DNA of 64,000 bases from Semisulcospira habei. Taxonomy: Eukaryota > Mollusca > Gastropoda > Semisulcospiridae. Below are positions 1 through 10,782 of this stretch, piece after piece (within the stretch, counting starts at the first letter, position 1; each line of letters opens with the position of its first letter). A program made the position numbers and the translations under genes. The notes under the pieces are model-generated. The model made no database searches, had not been told where the DNA came from, and saw nothing but the letters and a program-made list of their open reading frames with translations. Location: NCBI GenBank assembly GCA_036245525.1, contig BTPG01000003.1:135840873-135904872 (forward strand), read 5' to 3'.

Positions 1-135
1 TGCTATTGAATAAATCCGTTTTTCCCCCTGGATTGTGAGTCCAACTACAGGGGCCGGGACGGGATTCGAACCCACGACCCGGCGATTCCCTTCGCTCTCC
101 TGCTCCGACGTTTAACCGCCTGAGCTATTTCGGAC
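1..135 (-). mobile_element. tRNA-derived SINE, 5' part (runs off left edge)
   Basis: Read on the minus strand, positions 135 down to about 51 form a tRNA-like head. It has an A-box-like TAGCTCAGGCGG and a perfect B box GGTTCGAATCC, followed by GGGACGGCCCC-like sequence and a SINE body. The same body and head recur at 24949-25083, so this is a dispersed repeat and not a tRNA gene. The 3' tail lies outside the window. Confidence 0.85.
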
Positions 136-614
136 TCTTTACATTGCCAGGTGTACGTCTACTTATTATATATTCTGGAGACGTTAGACTCAAACTTTTA
201 GAGGGGTTGGTAGAGTGCTCACTTCATGCAAACAGTAAGGCACCTCACGGCGATTAAATCATTGTTAAAAGTTGCCTGCCTCTGTGAAGTTTCACTAATG
301 GTCTTGTTAGTTAGCGTTTGTAGCAAGCCGCCTGACCTTTCTGGGGACCGGCGACTAGTTCCGGCTGAAGACACATGCTCGGTCATCTGCCTTGTTATTT
401 TTCCAGTTCTACAAACAAGCCAAGGCTTTTACAAATTGTCTGAAAACTAAGGTGATGAAAGACTTGAGTGTAGTATACGCAAGAGAACAAGCCTAGGGCA
501 GTGAATTGAGTGGTTTTAGGTTGTTGTTTTCTTCTTCTTTCTTTTCATTGTCTCCTTTCCCCTGTGTCCTGTTCCATGATTCTGAACCTTAGACGCTGAG
601 TTGTAATTTACAGG
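136..614. other. No recognisable gene
   Basis: Unique-looking sequence. A degenerate tRNA-like A box (GGTTGGTAGAGTGCT) sits near 205-219 but no B box follows. I see no supported exon. Confidence 0.4.
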
Positions 615-696
615 CCAGCACACACACTCGTTGTCTCCCTTGATTCGCTTCCGCTGACTCAGCGGGAGCGAATCGAGAGTGACAACCAGCACACAA
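615..696. mobile_element. HPE hairpin element
   Basis: Inverted repeat with arms CTCGTTGTCTCCCTTGATTCG and CGAATCGAGAGTGACAACC around a short loop, flanked by CACACA and CAGCACACA. The family recurs at 35978, 37259 and 47984 with a nearly identical stem. Confidence 0.75.
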
Positions 697-1118
697 TATT
701 TGTCTAGAATCTAGTGAACGGAAGCCGCGGAAAGAAGGCGCGTTACATTGGATGAGCTAATCAAATAGTGTCAAGACTGGTAGGAGCACAACTTGGACTA
801 GTCTAATGAAGATGTTGTAGACTGCTGGGCATTGCAGTAGCGGGGACTTCGTACATCGTACCACTTCGTCACAAAACTACAAAACAAGCACCCTCCCCGT
901 CCCCTTCTTCAGTCTGGGAATCATGCGAACGATTGCACTCTCAAAGGTCAGATCGTCATCAGCACTCGAGCACAAGAACAAAGGCGCAAGGCCGACAGAC
1001 GATTGACTTGACCATCGTGTCCTAATCCTCAGCAAGTGGTCCCCAAGGCGTCAATGCGTCACCTTGAGGACTTTGAACAGTCATGCGATGGAGTTGGACT
1101 GCCAGCCAGTGTCCTTCT
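697..1118. other. No recognisable gene
   Basis: No coding exon, RNA gene or repeat recognised. Confidence 0.4.
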
Positions 1119-1147
1119 GCAAGAGGCATAGATTCTATGCCTCTTGC
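1119..1147. mobile_element. HPA hairpin, minimal
   Basis: GCAAGAGGCATAG followed directly by its complement CTATGCCTCTTGC with a two-base loop. Only the outer 13 bases of each HPA arm remain, so this is a symmetric internal deletion of the family palindrome. Confidence 0.8.
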
Positions 1148-1297
1148 TTTGTGCAGTGATTTGAAGTCTACTTCTCTTTTTCGGCTGCAGTGGCCCATGA
1201 ACATGTTTAGCTATTTGCAGAACACTGCACACACTCAATTTTAATCCTACAATAGCCAGGCTGCATCTGCGTTTACTTCTTTTTTTTTTTTTTTTTT

Positions 1298-1355
1298 GCT
1301 GTTGGTAGCGGTTTTTATCGCGTGAAAATACCGCTACCCACAGTCAATTGGTTAA
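1298..1355. mobile_element. HPC hairpin (TTAA-type MITE)
   Basis: Arms GTTGGTAGCGGTTTTTATCG and ATACCGCTACCCACAG, ending in GGTTAA. Diverged copy of the family whose better copies (11957, 33828) have TTAA at both ends. Confidence 0.65.
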
Positions 1356-1854
1356 ATCATCTGCTAGGCAAAGGTCGCGGGAGGTGGATCGATCATAGCA
1401 ACCTGGCTTACGAGTCGCTGGTCTGACCGTTCTTTGTTGCTCCGGCTGCAGTGATTGGCGCAGAAAGTTGCGCGCTGCCTCTGGGGACATCAGACCACTC
1501 TGTACTCAGTAGCTTGCTTAACGCTGATACATCCACTTAAGAACGGCTAGAGCCGATCTCGGTCAGCAACAAGGCCTATATTCTGGGCCGTGATCGATTC
1601 CTTTGCGGCTTAACTCTATGTCTCTTAATTTGCAGATGAAACGGAAACGTCCGAGTGACTGTAACTTTGGGACTAAAAAAAATGTCCTACTTGCTGCCAG
1701 ACAATTTGCAACTCGATTCTCTCTCCATTGCATCACGCCGTTTCCAGACGACCGCTCCCGCCTCTTTCACGGTCCAGCGCGCAACATTGGCGACGCCGTA
1801 ATTTGCTCTCAGAAGTTCGATCTTGGCCGAGACTTGCTCTGGGCGGCTGGGGAC
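1356..1854. other. No recognisable gene
   Basis: A weak inverted pair (TGGTCTGA at 1418 and TCAGACCA near 1488) is the only structure seen. Confidence 0.35.
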
Positions 1855-1928
1855 ACCCCCCCCCCCAACCCCCCGCCCCCCCCCCCCCCAAAAAAAAAAA
1901 AAGAAAAATAAAAAAGAAAAAATAAAAG
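1855..1928. repeat. Low-complexity C tract then A tract
   Basis: A run of C with few interruptions, followed by A-rich sequence interrupted by G and T. Proline- or lysine-rich reading frames across it are artefacts. Confidence 0.9.
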
Positions 1929-1931
1929 GTC

Positions 1932-1995
1932 GAGAGGCATAGATCTTCATGAGCCCCGCAGGCGGCACGGGCTCATGAGGATCTATGCCTCTTGC
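1932..1995. mobile_element. HPA hairpin
   Basis: Arms GAGGCATAGATCTTCATGAG and CTCATGAGGATCTATGCCTC with a GC-rich loop. The left arm has CTTCAT where the right arm predicts CCTCAT, one of the few imperfect pairs. Confidence 0.85.
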
Positions 1996-2990
1996 AAGTG
2001 GGTGACGTTGTCCTGTCCAAAATCACATACACTGCTCACATGGACATCCTGCGGTCCTTTGTCTCGCATGTTATTACGCTTATTTCAGACTGTTAGCAGT
2101 CTAAGAATTTTGCTCTTCCGCCATCATCATGAGATCACTGCCAGTTACGTCATAGTGCCTCCCCAGGCGTAGGGGGTCTTTGGGTTGTTGCGTCAGCAAC
2201 TGTTTTGTGAAAACTCTTGGGGTTTTAGGCTTTTGATGGCTGGCGCGTACAGTGCATGATCACTCGACCGCAAAGAAAAAAATTCTCGCCCTCCATCATC
2301 TGTAGATGTATTTCTGTTCGACGTGATTTCCGCAAGGACCGTCTCGCAGACGTCTCCTGCGTTCCGAGAGTCACGTGCACAGGAAACAATACAAGAAATA
2401 TTGCTACAATCACACAGTCGGCAGCATGATCAGTTCTTTACCACTGAGGGTAGGAAAAAGCACTTAGAGTTCCGATGATTTGCGATCAACTCCGGATACG
2501 TTAGTCGACGAGACAATTTCCCCTCAGCCAGTGGTCCTGACTTTCTCGCTACCAGCTGTAACCGCGGGCGCTGTTTGCACCGATGTAGCTCAATGGTTCC
2601 AGATTCAGCTGCGTATGCTTGATCAGCCGTGATAGCTCAATGGTATTGTTGGTGAGCTCGGCACCTTGAGAACGCTGATATAGAGATTAAGTTATGTCTT
2701 ACCTCAGGCTTCCACGACTTTGACCGATGCAATGCGAGCTGTAGCTTTACCTTTACCTTTAGCTGGCATTTTATCGGTCGAACTGAGCATCCGTGATTTA
2801 TTTTGCTGTAACGGAGAATCGGGCATAATCTAATTTATTTATACAACGACTTTTAAAAAAAGGTTTTAACTTCAGAATCGACATATTCGAAGTGGTGCAG
2901 TGTCATCGTTGGGTTGCTCTTGCTTTACCCCGCCTCAGTGGCTGTTAGTCGGAAGTGCTGCGGAGAACGCACAACCTATATCACCACAGC
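1996..2990. other. No recognisable gene; two A-box-like words
   Basis: TAGCTCAATGG occurs at about 2587 and 2632, resembling tRNA A boxes, but no matching B boxes follow. The stretch 2948-2990 is a partial first unit of the tandem repeat that starts at 2991. Confidence 0.35.
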
Positions 2991-3178
2991 AAAACAGTCG
3001 ATAGTGCGGCCGAGAACGCACAGTCCGTATCACCACACGTGATCCGAAACAGCCTTGGCTCGCATGGTCGGGAAGAAGCGCAACAAAACAGTCGAAAGTG
3101 CGGCGAAGAACGCACAGCCCGTATCAGAACGCGTGAACCTAGACAACCTTGGAACACATGCTCGGGAAGAAGCGGGCG
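2991..3178. repeat. 94-bp direct tandem repeat, two units
   Basis: Two imperfect units start AAAACAGTCG at 2991 and 3085. Each contains GAGAACGCACAG-like, GTATCA and GCTCGGGAAGAAGCG-like words. A partial third unit precedes at 2948-2990. Confidence 0.8.
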
Positions 3179-3346
3179 AGTTGTGTAAATTGACTGAATC
3201 TGTGTGCAGAATGCGATTTCGCTGCGCTATAAATGGAACGCATAGATCTGTAAATTCACTTTAGGAAAGGAAGTAGGCAAAAACTAAAGTATGGGGGGCT
3301 AGAAATACAATGTTTATCCCTTTGCCCGGGTCAATGCTTTCCGTCT

Positions 3347-3411
3347 GCAAGAGGCATAGATTCGCATGAGTCCCTGCATCGCAGGGGTTCATGAGAATCT
3401 ATACCTCTTGC
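3347..3411. mobile_element. HPA hairpin
   Basis: Palindrome GCAAGAGGCATAGATTCGCA... with right arm ending ATCTATACCTCTTGC and loop ATC. Confidence 0.9.
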
Positions 3412-3625
3412 CTGTAGACACTGGGTCTATTTGAAGTCCAGATGAAGTCGTTCTCGTTTAAAACTCCAGCAAATGCATGCGATCAAAAGATGATAAAAAT
3501 CCTATCCAACCAAAATGAATGTTGGAGCGCTCACAGCTGTGTTGTGATTGTCGAAGCGTGTTGCTTTCTCTGCTGAGATTTGCTTACATGTAATCTATAT
3601 TTTATGCTTTTATTGTCTCAGTTTA

Positions 3626-3825
3626 CTAACCCATTAAGCCCTGACGCACTAGTCGACATATTTCAAGGGTAGTGCCAGATTAGCTTGGCGCCGACAGGCG
3701 CCAAGCAAATCTGGCACTACCCTTGAATTATCATGTCGATCCATCTCCTGCAACAGGTGCCTAGTCGTTAGACTGATGACGCCTCCAAAATTTGGAAAAT
3801 ACGTGCGTCGGGCTGAATGAGTTAA
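3626..3825. mobile_element. HPB hairpin (TTAA-type MITE)
   Basis: Outer ends TAACCCATTAAGCCCTGACG and GGGCTGAATGAGTTAA enclose a palindrome (about 3667-3727) with CAAGGGTAGTGCCAGATTAG and its complement. The sequence after the palindrome (CCTCCAAAATTTGG) is shared with other HPB copies, so the mobile unit is about 200 bp. Confidence 0.85.
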
Positions 3826-3896
3826 GCGTATTGTAAACGTGTTTCTTTATTTGAGGTTCTTTGTGTGTCTGTGTTTTATGCTCTTTTTTTTTTGCA

Positions 3897-3943
3897 GTCA
3901 GTCAGTCAGTCAATCAGTCAATCAATCAATCAGTCTATCAGTG
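3897..3943. repeat. (TCAG/TCAA)n microsatellite
   Basis: Tetranucleotide array of GTCA and ATCA units. Confidence 0.9.
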
Positions 3944-4021
3944 TCTTTATTCTGGATACCCCTGATAATGCTTCGGGCTCAGCTTCGTTTACTTATTGTT
4001 GATTTACATTAATTAATGTTC

Positions 4022-4048
4022 CCTTTCCTTTCTCTGTTTCAGGTAAGT
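4022..4048 (+). promoter_or_regulatory. Candidate recursive splice site (ratchet point)
   Basis: A nearly pure pyrimidine tract at 4022-4040 (CCTTTCCTTTCTCTGTTTC) is followed by AG at 4041-4042 and immediately by GTAAGT at 4043-4048. An ideal 3' splice site abuts an ideal 5' splice site with no exon between. This is the architecture of recursive splice sites known in very long introns of Drosophila and vertebrates. It is on the strand of the plexin exon at 41634. The signal is seen; its use is inferred. Confidence 0.55.
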
Positions 4049-4221
4049 CATCTGTACACAGTTATATGATCTTTTGATTCGTGAGTAACTGGGTGCTGTG
4101 ACCGTTCGTTGGTCAGTCTGTCTGCCCATCTGTCCGTTTTTCTGTTTGTCTAACAGTCGTTCTAACCTCGGTGTCTCTGTCTTCATGTCGTGTGTCAGTG
4201 GTGGTGCTGCTGGTGTGTAAC

Positions 4222-4715
<494 letters not shown>

Positions 4716-4830
4716 GGGGTCAGTTACATGGGTGAGTTTAAATCCTGCGCCAGCTACTAAGCAAGTTATCGCGGAGCACCTTGCTTAGTGGCTGGCCCAG
4801 GATTTAAACTCACTCGTGTAACTTGAACCC
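4716..4830. mobile_element. Long hairpin, single copy here
   Basis: Left arm GGTCAGTTACATGGGTGAGT continues through CCAGCTACTAAGCAAG. The right arm CTTGCTTAGTGGCTGG continues to CACTCGTGTAACTTGAACCC. About 48-bp arms with a short loop. Confidence 0.8.
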
Positions 4831-5072
4831 TTCTGTCAAATGCATGACGGCTTGATCTAAATTAAGAAATTATAGCTTACCGTTTACAGCAGGCTAGAAC
4901 TTCTTATTTAGACCATGGTGTGAGTAGTGGGCCAAAGTTTCTTAGGCAAGCCGACTTTTAGTCTACCTTCATGCATCGCAACGTTCTTGCATTATTAGAC
5001 GCCAGTTGAAGCTAGAGAACGCAACGTTGACTTGATGATTGCACAGCACTTAACCTTAATTAGGTTGCATTC
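4831..5072. other. No gene; partial hairpin relic
   Basis: CAGGCTAGAACTTCTTATTTAGACC at about 4890 matches one arm of the hairpin at 5504-5565, followed by similarly ordered flanking words (CTTTTAGTCTACCTTCATGC). A diverged half copy. Confidence 0.45.
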
Positions 5073-5209
5073 ACCCCCCCCCCCCCACCACCACCCCCAC
5101 CCCCACCCTACCCCTCATCGTCCCCACATACCCAACCTCCCCCCCACCCCACCCCACCCAACCCCCCCCCCCACACACACACACACACACCCCACCCTCA
5201 CCCCACCGC
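5073..5209. repeat. C-rich low-complexity tract with (CA)n
   Basis: CCACC/CCCACC-rich sequence ending in a short CA run. Confidence 0.9.
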
Positions 5210-5211
5210 GC

Positions 5212-5392
5212 ACGTTAAAAACGTTACACGTTTAGGGCTTTATGTCTTTTGTCCACCACAAAGATGATTTCAAAGACGGGGCACTGAAAAGAGTCTGAAC
5301 TCATTTTGACCTCAGCTCGGCTCGAATCCGCGACTGTTCGGAGGATGATCCAATTTTCTACCACCTTTCCTACCCAGGTCGCCCGCATCCCA
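5212..5392 (-). mobile_element. tRNA-derived SINE, family of 16111 (diverged)
   Basis: Read on the minus strand it has a degenerate B box GGATTCGAGCC, then a body that ends in AAAGACATAAAGCCCTAAACG. Order and wording match the plus-strand copy at 16111-16270: tRNA head, TGAAATCA region, GGG(C/T)AAAAGACGTTAAACCC-like end. The A box is eroded. Confidence 0.65.
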
Positions 5393-5503
5393 CCGTCAAG
5401 CCCTTAGATGTACAGTGCGCCAGCAACAGCCAGATACTTGCGTGCATCCTCGCGCCGAGACTTCAGATTAGATGAAGTGTGAATGTGGACGAAAAATGTC
5501 GAC

Positions 5504-5565
5504 TTGGACTAAACAGGGAGTTCTAGCCTACAGTAGGCTAGAACTTCTTGTTTAAACCTAGCCGG
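5504..5565. mobile_element. Short hairpin
   Basis: GAGTTCTAGCC-TACAGTA-GGCTAGAACTTC core. Outer parts ACTAAACAG and CTTGTTTA pair imperfectly. A half copy is at about 4886-4915. Confidence 0.6.
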
Positions 5566-5622
5566 CGTTTTTAGTCTGACTCCATGCATTTAGAAACCAG
5601 GAATGCCTTTTGTAGGCGCTGA

Positions 5623-5827
5623 TTAACCCATTTAGCCCCGAGCAGGAGATGTCTTGACCATGATAATTCAAGGGTAGTGCCAGATTAACTTGGCGCCTTC
5701 AGGCGCCAAGCTAATCTGGCACTACCCTTGAATTATCATGGTCAAGACATCTCCTGCAACTGGCACATAGTCGTTAGGCAACACCTCCACAATTTGAGAA
5801 ATGGGACCTTGGGGCTAAAAGGGTTAA
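5623..5827. mobile_element. HPB hairpin (TTAA-type MITE), near-complete
   Basis: TTAACCCATTTAGCCCCGAG at the left end and TTGGGGCTAAAAGGGTTAA at the right. The central palindrome has near-perfect arms from GCAGGAGATGTCTTGACC through GGCGCC. The arm GTCTTGACC pairs with GGTCAAGAC here, where other copies have GATCGACC/GGTCGATC. Confidence 0.9.
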
Positions 5828-5904
5828 ACCAGCAGCAAGGCATTGAAACACAAACCTTTGTGGAAAAACCGGGATTGCTTCACAGGTTTCCAACATAGGA
5901 AAGC

Positions 5905-6030
5905 TCTACTCTGTGAAGGGAAAAGACGGCAAGTCTGTTTTTTGTGAAAAGCGAGATTTTCACTGTATTACAATGAAAATGTCGCTCTTCACAAAAATGG
6001 ACTTGCAGTCTTTTTGCCTTCACGGGTAGA
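5905..6030. mobile_element. Long hairpin with AGCGAGATTTTCA core
   Basis: Arms TCTACTCTGTGAAGGGAAAA... and ...TTTTTGCCTTCACGGGTAGA, with inner TTTTGTGAAAAGCGAGATTT pairing with AATGTCGCTCTTCACAAAA. A related core (AAAGCGAGGTTTTCATTGT) occurs in the hairpin at 40744. Confidence 0.75.
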
Positions 6031-6561
6031 CCTCATTTGGAGCCGCTTGTGCATTTGTTTTGTTGTGTGTGCGTGTGTGTGTTTCTTCTTTCTTTTTTTT
6101 TTTTTTCCTGTTCGATTTCTACAAGATAACGTCGACACAAAATATTGGAACTAAATGAGGGACGTACATGTTGGCGAGAAATACTAGCAATATAGGCAAC
6201 GCCCGACAGCGCGCAGAGTTGTGGCACCTAATTGGCTTCCCCCGGCAGAACAAGGCTTCTGATTGGAAAGAGGTGGCACTATTCTTCAGAGTGTACTCGC
6301 GAGGGGCAATAAAAGGTTTTGTCCAAGGGCTTCTTTGTTAGCACCACTGTCCTCAGTCTGTACAAGACGTGGCACCAGTCTACTGACAGAGTCTGTTCGT
6401 GAAGACTTGTCTTTTGTTAGATGTCAGCACTCGCTCGTTAGTCGTCTCCCTGTCTGAAGATGCTTCTGAACAAGTTGGCTAGTAGTATAATGCACAATGC
6501 ATACTACATAGAGAAAAACTATTATAATCCACGCTTGATTCTTATAATCCACGCTTCATTC
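6031..6561. other. No gene; 20-bp duplication at the end
   Basis: No supported gene. TTATAATCCACGCTTGATTC and TTATAATCCACGCTTCATTC are adjacent at about 6522-6561. Confidence 0.5.
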
Positions 6562-6761
6562 TTCACCCATTTAGCCCCGACGCACTGCAGCTGGAGATGG
6601 ATCGACCATAATTCAAGGGTAGTGCCAGATTAGCTTGGCGCCTCACGGCGCCAAGCTAATCTGGCACTACCCTTGAATTATCATGGTCGACACACCTCCT
6701 GCAACTGGTACGTAATCGCTAGGTGACATCTCCAACGTTTGCGAAATGCGGCTTTGCTTAA
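6562..6761. mobile_element. HPB hairpin (TTAA-type MITE)
   Basis: Left end CACCCATTTAGCCCCGACGC, near-perfect palindrome with loop CA between GGCGCCTCA and GGCGCC. The right flank has the shared CACCTCC/TAATCGCTAGGTGACATCTCC and ends CTTAA. Confidence 0.85.
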
Positions 6762-7323
6762 ACCCCTTCTCTGCTAGTGGAGGCAAAATTGTGTCTTTGA
6801 AAGTATGACGAATTCAACACCGAATAAAACTATCAACCCAGAGAACACTGGTGTGACTATGGTCAGCAGGAGGCAAAGAACCTCATGAACCCCTGTATCT
6901 GCGTTTGCCAACATTGATATTAATTTGGTTCGCCTTTTGGCCGACGAAACCTGGAACCAGTAGCGGCAACAGGAAATGCTCATAACTGCCTTTGTGGACA
7001 AAACCTTGGGTCACTTAGTCTGACCAAACTTTGCGTTCTTGTCGAAAATACAGGATTGTTCGCTAGGAGGTTGCATGCATCGAGATGTGCCTTTATAAAA
7101 TTACTTCTTTTCTCTTCACTCCTGTAGTCCCCATGGGGCGTGGAGAGAAGCGCAGTAGAAAGAAAAAAAAAACTTACAGGTGGCAAACGCCACAACACAT
7201 GCAAAGCACGCGCAGTGCCGGCAGTCGGGGTGCCCACACAACAAAATGCATGAAGACAGAACTGGGCAGACATTAGCAGCCGCTCTTTCGCATTCCAATC
7301 ACTCTGCCAGCTCTGTCGTCTGC
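6762..7323. other. No recognisable gene
   Basis: No supported exon or repeat. Confidence 0.4.
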
Positions 7324-7385
7324 CAATAGGTGTAGATTATCACGAGCCCCCGCAACTGCAGGAGGTCATGAGAATCTACGCCTCT
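7324..7385. mobile_element. HPA hairpin, diverged
   Basis: CAATAGGTGTAGATTATCAC / CATGAGAATCTACGCCTCT with several unpaired positions. Confidence 0.7.
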
Positions 7386-7683
7386 GAAGAAATTGAAATC
7401 GCGATTGACTCATACTCTTGCATACATGTTCCGCCGATTTAGGAGGCTGTAGGGGGTTTGAGATATGTGACCGTTTCTGCGCATTTTAGCGCCTCGTTTT
7501 TAGCGCACAAACTGGCATCACATCGCTGGCAAGCGTTCAATTCGAATTAGACAAATGCCTAAATGAAAAGAAAGAAAGAAATGGCGGATAATGCAACAAT
7601 GCTGATACGCAAGTAAACGTAACGAGGTCGGACTGGTCTGTGGATTGTGGCCGGGTCTTGCAGCAGGCAGAGATGTGCGATTG
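7386..7683. other. No recognisable gene
   Basis: No supported gene. Confidence 0.4.
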
Positions 7684-7734
7684 TCTATGATTTTGGACCT
7701 TACGGCTTCCAGCCGTAAGGTCCAAAATCACAGA
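7684..7734. mobile_element. HPD hairpin
   Basis: TCTATGATTTTGGACCTTAC-GGC loop GCC-GTAAGGTCCAAAATCACAGA. The best copy of the family; others are at 16885, 26391, 49180, 51763 and 52068. Confidence 0.85.
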
Positions 7735-8089
7735 CCACGGCACATTTTTTGTCAGTTGCGACGTGTATTAGAAGTTTTATGATGGCTGCGCCCAAAGATT
7801 CCGTATTGTTTTCTTGGGCCAAGGAGTTGCAGCGAAATTGGAATTTAAGACAGAAACAAAACTCGATTCTGTAAACATTATTTTTACGAAATCAAATTAA
7901 ATGTAAAATTGAAACTACGATTCATAATGGAATAAATTTTATTTTGAACTGAAATTAAATGGCTTATTACGTAACGTGAAGCGAAATGCATTTTTCCGCG
8001 CCTTTTGAAAAGTCAGGACCTGTCGAGTTCCGGATAATGTGTACTCAAGGTCATAGGGCAATTTTCTGAACCAAACTTCGGATAAAACG
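7735..8089. other. AT-rich unique sequence
   Basis: A/T-rich with no recognised gene or repeat. Confidence 0.4.
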
Positions 8090-8305
8090 ACCCAATGGAT
8101 TCCCCACGGCCGCATTTCCTAAATTTGGGAGGTGTCATATAAAGATTGTTGGCGCTTGCATGCAGGAGATGGATGGAGCATGATAATTCAAGGGTAATGC
8201 CAGATTAGCTTGGCGCCTGATGGCGCCAAGCTAATCTGGCACTACCCTTGAATTATCATGCTCGATCCGCTTTCTGCTGCAGGGCGTTGGGGTTAAATGG
8301 GTTAA
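8090..8305. mobile_element. HPB hairpin (TTAA-type MITE)
   Basis: Near-perfect palindrome from TGCAGGAGATGGATGGAGCA, loop TGAT. The arm variant GGAGCATGATAA pairs with TTATCATGCTCGATCC. The right end TTGGGGTTAAATGGGTTAA is intact; the left end is eroded. Confidence 0.85.
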
Positions 8306-8569
8306 CGCTCAAATATTTTTGTATACTTTATCAAATTAATGCACTTTTGGTGCAAGCTTACTTTCGGAGCCTAGCCTCGGACACAACGACCCTCACTGAC
8401 CAACAAATATGTTGTGTACAGAATTAAATTACCACATTTTCCCCGCAAACACCTTACATGTTTTTCTCATGAAATATGTGCCTCTTGCTGCCTACTTCTG
8501 TCGTGTTTGTCATCCTTTTGCAAATTCCACTGTGACATTCTTTTTTTACCGTTGCCGTGTCAGCTATTC
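8306..8569. other. No recognisable gene
   Basis: Unique-looking AT-rich sequence. Confidence 0.4.
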
Positions 8570-8700
8570 TTTTTTTTTTTTTTTTTTTTTTTTTGTTCCA
8601 ATTTTTTTTGTTTTTTGTTTTGTTTGTTGGGGGGGGGGGGGAGGGTTGTTTCTTTTCTTTCTTTTTTTTTTTTTTTTTGGTTCTATTTCACACCCTCCCC
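8570..8700. repeat. Poly-T / poly-G low-complexity tract
   Basis: Three T runs separated by a G run. Phe- and Gly-rich frames here are artefacts. Confidence 0.95.
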
Positions 8701-8928
8701 TTTTGTTTCTTGATCCAATTAGCTAAGTGAGCCATAAAGCCCTACCCAGTTAGAGATCTGAAAGCCCTCATTTTTCGCAGTTTGCCTGCTCTCGCTGTAC
8801 AAACAAAGCCCCCATGTGCGCTGCGGTAAATCCAAAAATCGGCAGGAAAACTAAAAAGAAACAAAACGCGCAACTTGGCATGGCAAACGCTTCCAGCGCA
8901 CTGAACTGGGGAAGACCAGACTCAGTCT

Positions 8929-8993
8929 GCAAGAGTCATAGATTCACATAACCCCTACTGGCGCAGGAGCTCATGTGAATCTATGCCTCTTGC
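8929..8993. mobile_element. HPA hairpin
   Basis: GCAAGAGTCATAGATTCACAT pairs with ATGTGAATCTATGCCTCTTGC. TTCACAT/ATGTGAA differ from the family TTCTCAT/ATGAGAA but match each other. Confidence 0.9.
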
Positions 8994-9970
8994 TAGCCAC
9001 TATCTAGCTCTTTTGTTGCTTCGATAGAGGGGGAATTGGGGTTTAGGCTGGAATCTGATTTCCATACTTACACCACGAATTCCCTTTCAAGCGACAAAGT
9101 AACAGGTTGTAGATTCGTACCCTGATCATGTTCTCCGCAAAGAGTCGGAAGATGTAAATTTGGCCGATCTTTGGCTAGGGCAAGAATGATGCCCTGTGGA
9201 TGTAAGGGCCCGTGAGAATGTAAGCCTGGCTAAGCTAGCTAGTTCAGTGAGAAAACCACTTGTTTTTACTTTTCAATTCCAGTTTTACACTGAAAACTTC
9301 CTAAGCTTGAGAAAGTACGCTGATATACATTCGCCTTTTTTGTTACATACACTGATGTGTTTTTATCCTCCTGCTGAGAGCAGGGAACCACGAGGATCTA
9401 TTTAATTCAGATAAATGGGGTTAGCAGTGGAGCATTTCTTTCTTCCTCTCACTCTTTTTTACTGTTTCTCTTGTCCTAGGGGATCTAATAGGAAAGACAA
9501 CATTTGTAGGGACGACATCGCAAAACCAAACCGGCGACAAAATACGCGAGAATCGCAAGAAAATACAGGCTCTAGGCAAAAAGACACCTTTTAGAACCCC
9601 CAAAAGAAACGAAATTGGAGTCGTTTTGCCCGAAAAGATCCATCAAGGAGTTTGCTAAGCGACACAAAATTGCAAAAACATGGATCGGAACCCTTGCGGG
9701 AATGCAACCGTGCAGTTCGTAATTCGATGCAAATTTTCCTGAATTAATGCGCGCAAAAAGATCTGCTCGTTTTGTGCAAAGCAGCAGAGTAATCCTGCCT
9801 TTGATCTTGTAGCGTTAGTCTGCACCGCTCGAGTTGAGCTGTGTGCTCAAAATGACGGACATTTTCTCCTCTATTTGCAGTGCTAGCGGGGTGTGAGAAT
9901 CTGTCGGGAGGGGGTGGGGTGGGTGGGGGGGATAATGGGATAGTGTCATTTTAAGGAATTTCATCCAACT
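8994..9970. other. No gene; possible degenerate SINE head
   Basis: GGTTGTAGATTCGTACCC near 9104-9121 resembles a diverged pol III B box. I cannot find a convincing A box or a repeated body. The rest is unassigned, with a G-rich patch at 9908-9930. Confidence 0.3.
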
Positions 9971-10035
9971 GCAAGAGGCGTAGATCCTCATGAGCCCCCG
10001 CAGTTGCGTGGGCTCATGAGATTCTTCGCTCTTGC
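9971..10035. mobile_element. HPA hairpin, HPA2-like left flank
   Basis: Preceded by TTTCATCCAACT, similar to the HPA2 flank. Arms GCAAGAGGCGTAGATCCTCA and GGCTCATGAGATTCTTCGCT, with right-arm decay. Confidence 0.8.
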
Positions 10036-10095
10036 ATACTTCTGTTTTCTTCAGGTTTTCATTCGGCATTTTCGACCGATCCCCAGTGTATAACA

Positions 10096-10300
10096 TTTAT
10101 TTCGATGCCTTTCCAGCGTTTTGTCAGCTATACTACAGAAAAGAAAACATTGATTTTCAAATGATACTTCACAACGGTTATTTCGATGTAATTCTGTTAA
10201 ACTTTGTGTCTTTTATCAACTGTCACTCACTACAGAAAAGAAAACATGGATTGTAGAATAATACTGTACAACTTTTATATCGGCATGTCTGTCCGTTAAA
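10096..10300. repeat. Imperfect tandem repeat, period about 80-100 bp
   Basis: The words TTTATTTCGATG, CTACAGAAAAGAAAACAT and ACTTCACAACGG/ACTGTACAAC recur in order in two full units and a partial third. Confidence 0.65.
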
Positions 10301-10303
10301 CTT

Positions 10304-10407
10304 TTTAAGCCCTTGATGGCTACTGGCGATGCCAAGTGGGTGGAAAAGACGCTTAGTTACGCGTCTTTTTGGCCGAGCGGTATCGTCATCAGCAGTCAAA
10401 GGGTTAA
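10304..10407. mobile_element. HPO element (TTAA-type MITE)
   Basis: TTAAGCCCTTGATGGCTACT at the left and AGCAGTCAAAGGGTTAA at the right. Inner AAAAGACGC and GCGTCTTTTT pair. Related copies at about 20480-20565 and 31597-31660. Confidence 0.65.
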
Positions 10408-10782
10408 TGTGGCTCCCACTTTAGTTGTAGATGCAACCAAAACTTTTGTAATTTGCAACGGTAACCAGACCAAACTCTCAAACGAGGAAGGACTAGGAAG
10501 ACTGTGAGCCTGTCAGCCTTTGTGTTTGTTTGGTCAAACAGTGTACATACATCGTCTTTCTACTTCTGGATAGGAAAAGTCTAGCTGCAAGTCGTTTCTC
10601 TTTCAGTCTCTTGCCCTGGTCTAGATTTATCTTTCCTTTTGCTGTTCGGTGACTCGTTAAAATCCAGTCTGTGTTCATTCATGGCCTCTAGGCTTCGTTT
10701 AAACTTTTTGGGAGGTCAGTCGAAGGTTAAAGTACTAAGGACTTCCTCCATCTACAGATGTAAATGAAGACGATCGTCTCCA
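10408..10782. other. No recognisable gene
   Basis: No supported gene or repeat. Confidence 0.4.

Noticed and set aside
51..135. True tRNA genes at 1-135, 16111-16185, 24995-25083 and 56917-56990
   Set aside because: Each is joined to a repeated SINE body, and acceptor stems do not close as in functional tRNAs.
7684..7734. Rho-independent terminators or riboswitches suggested by GC-rich hairpins
   Set aside because: No bacterial genes are present; the hairpins are dispersed repeat families.
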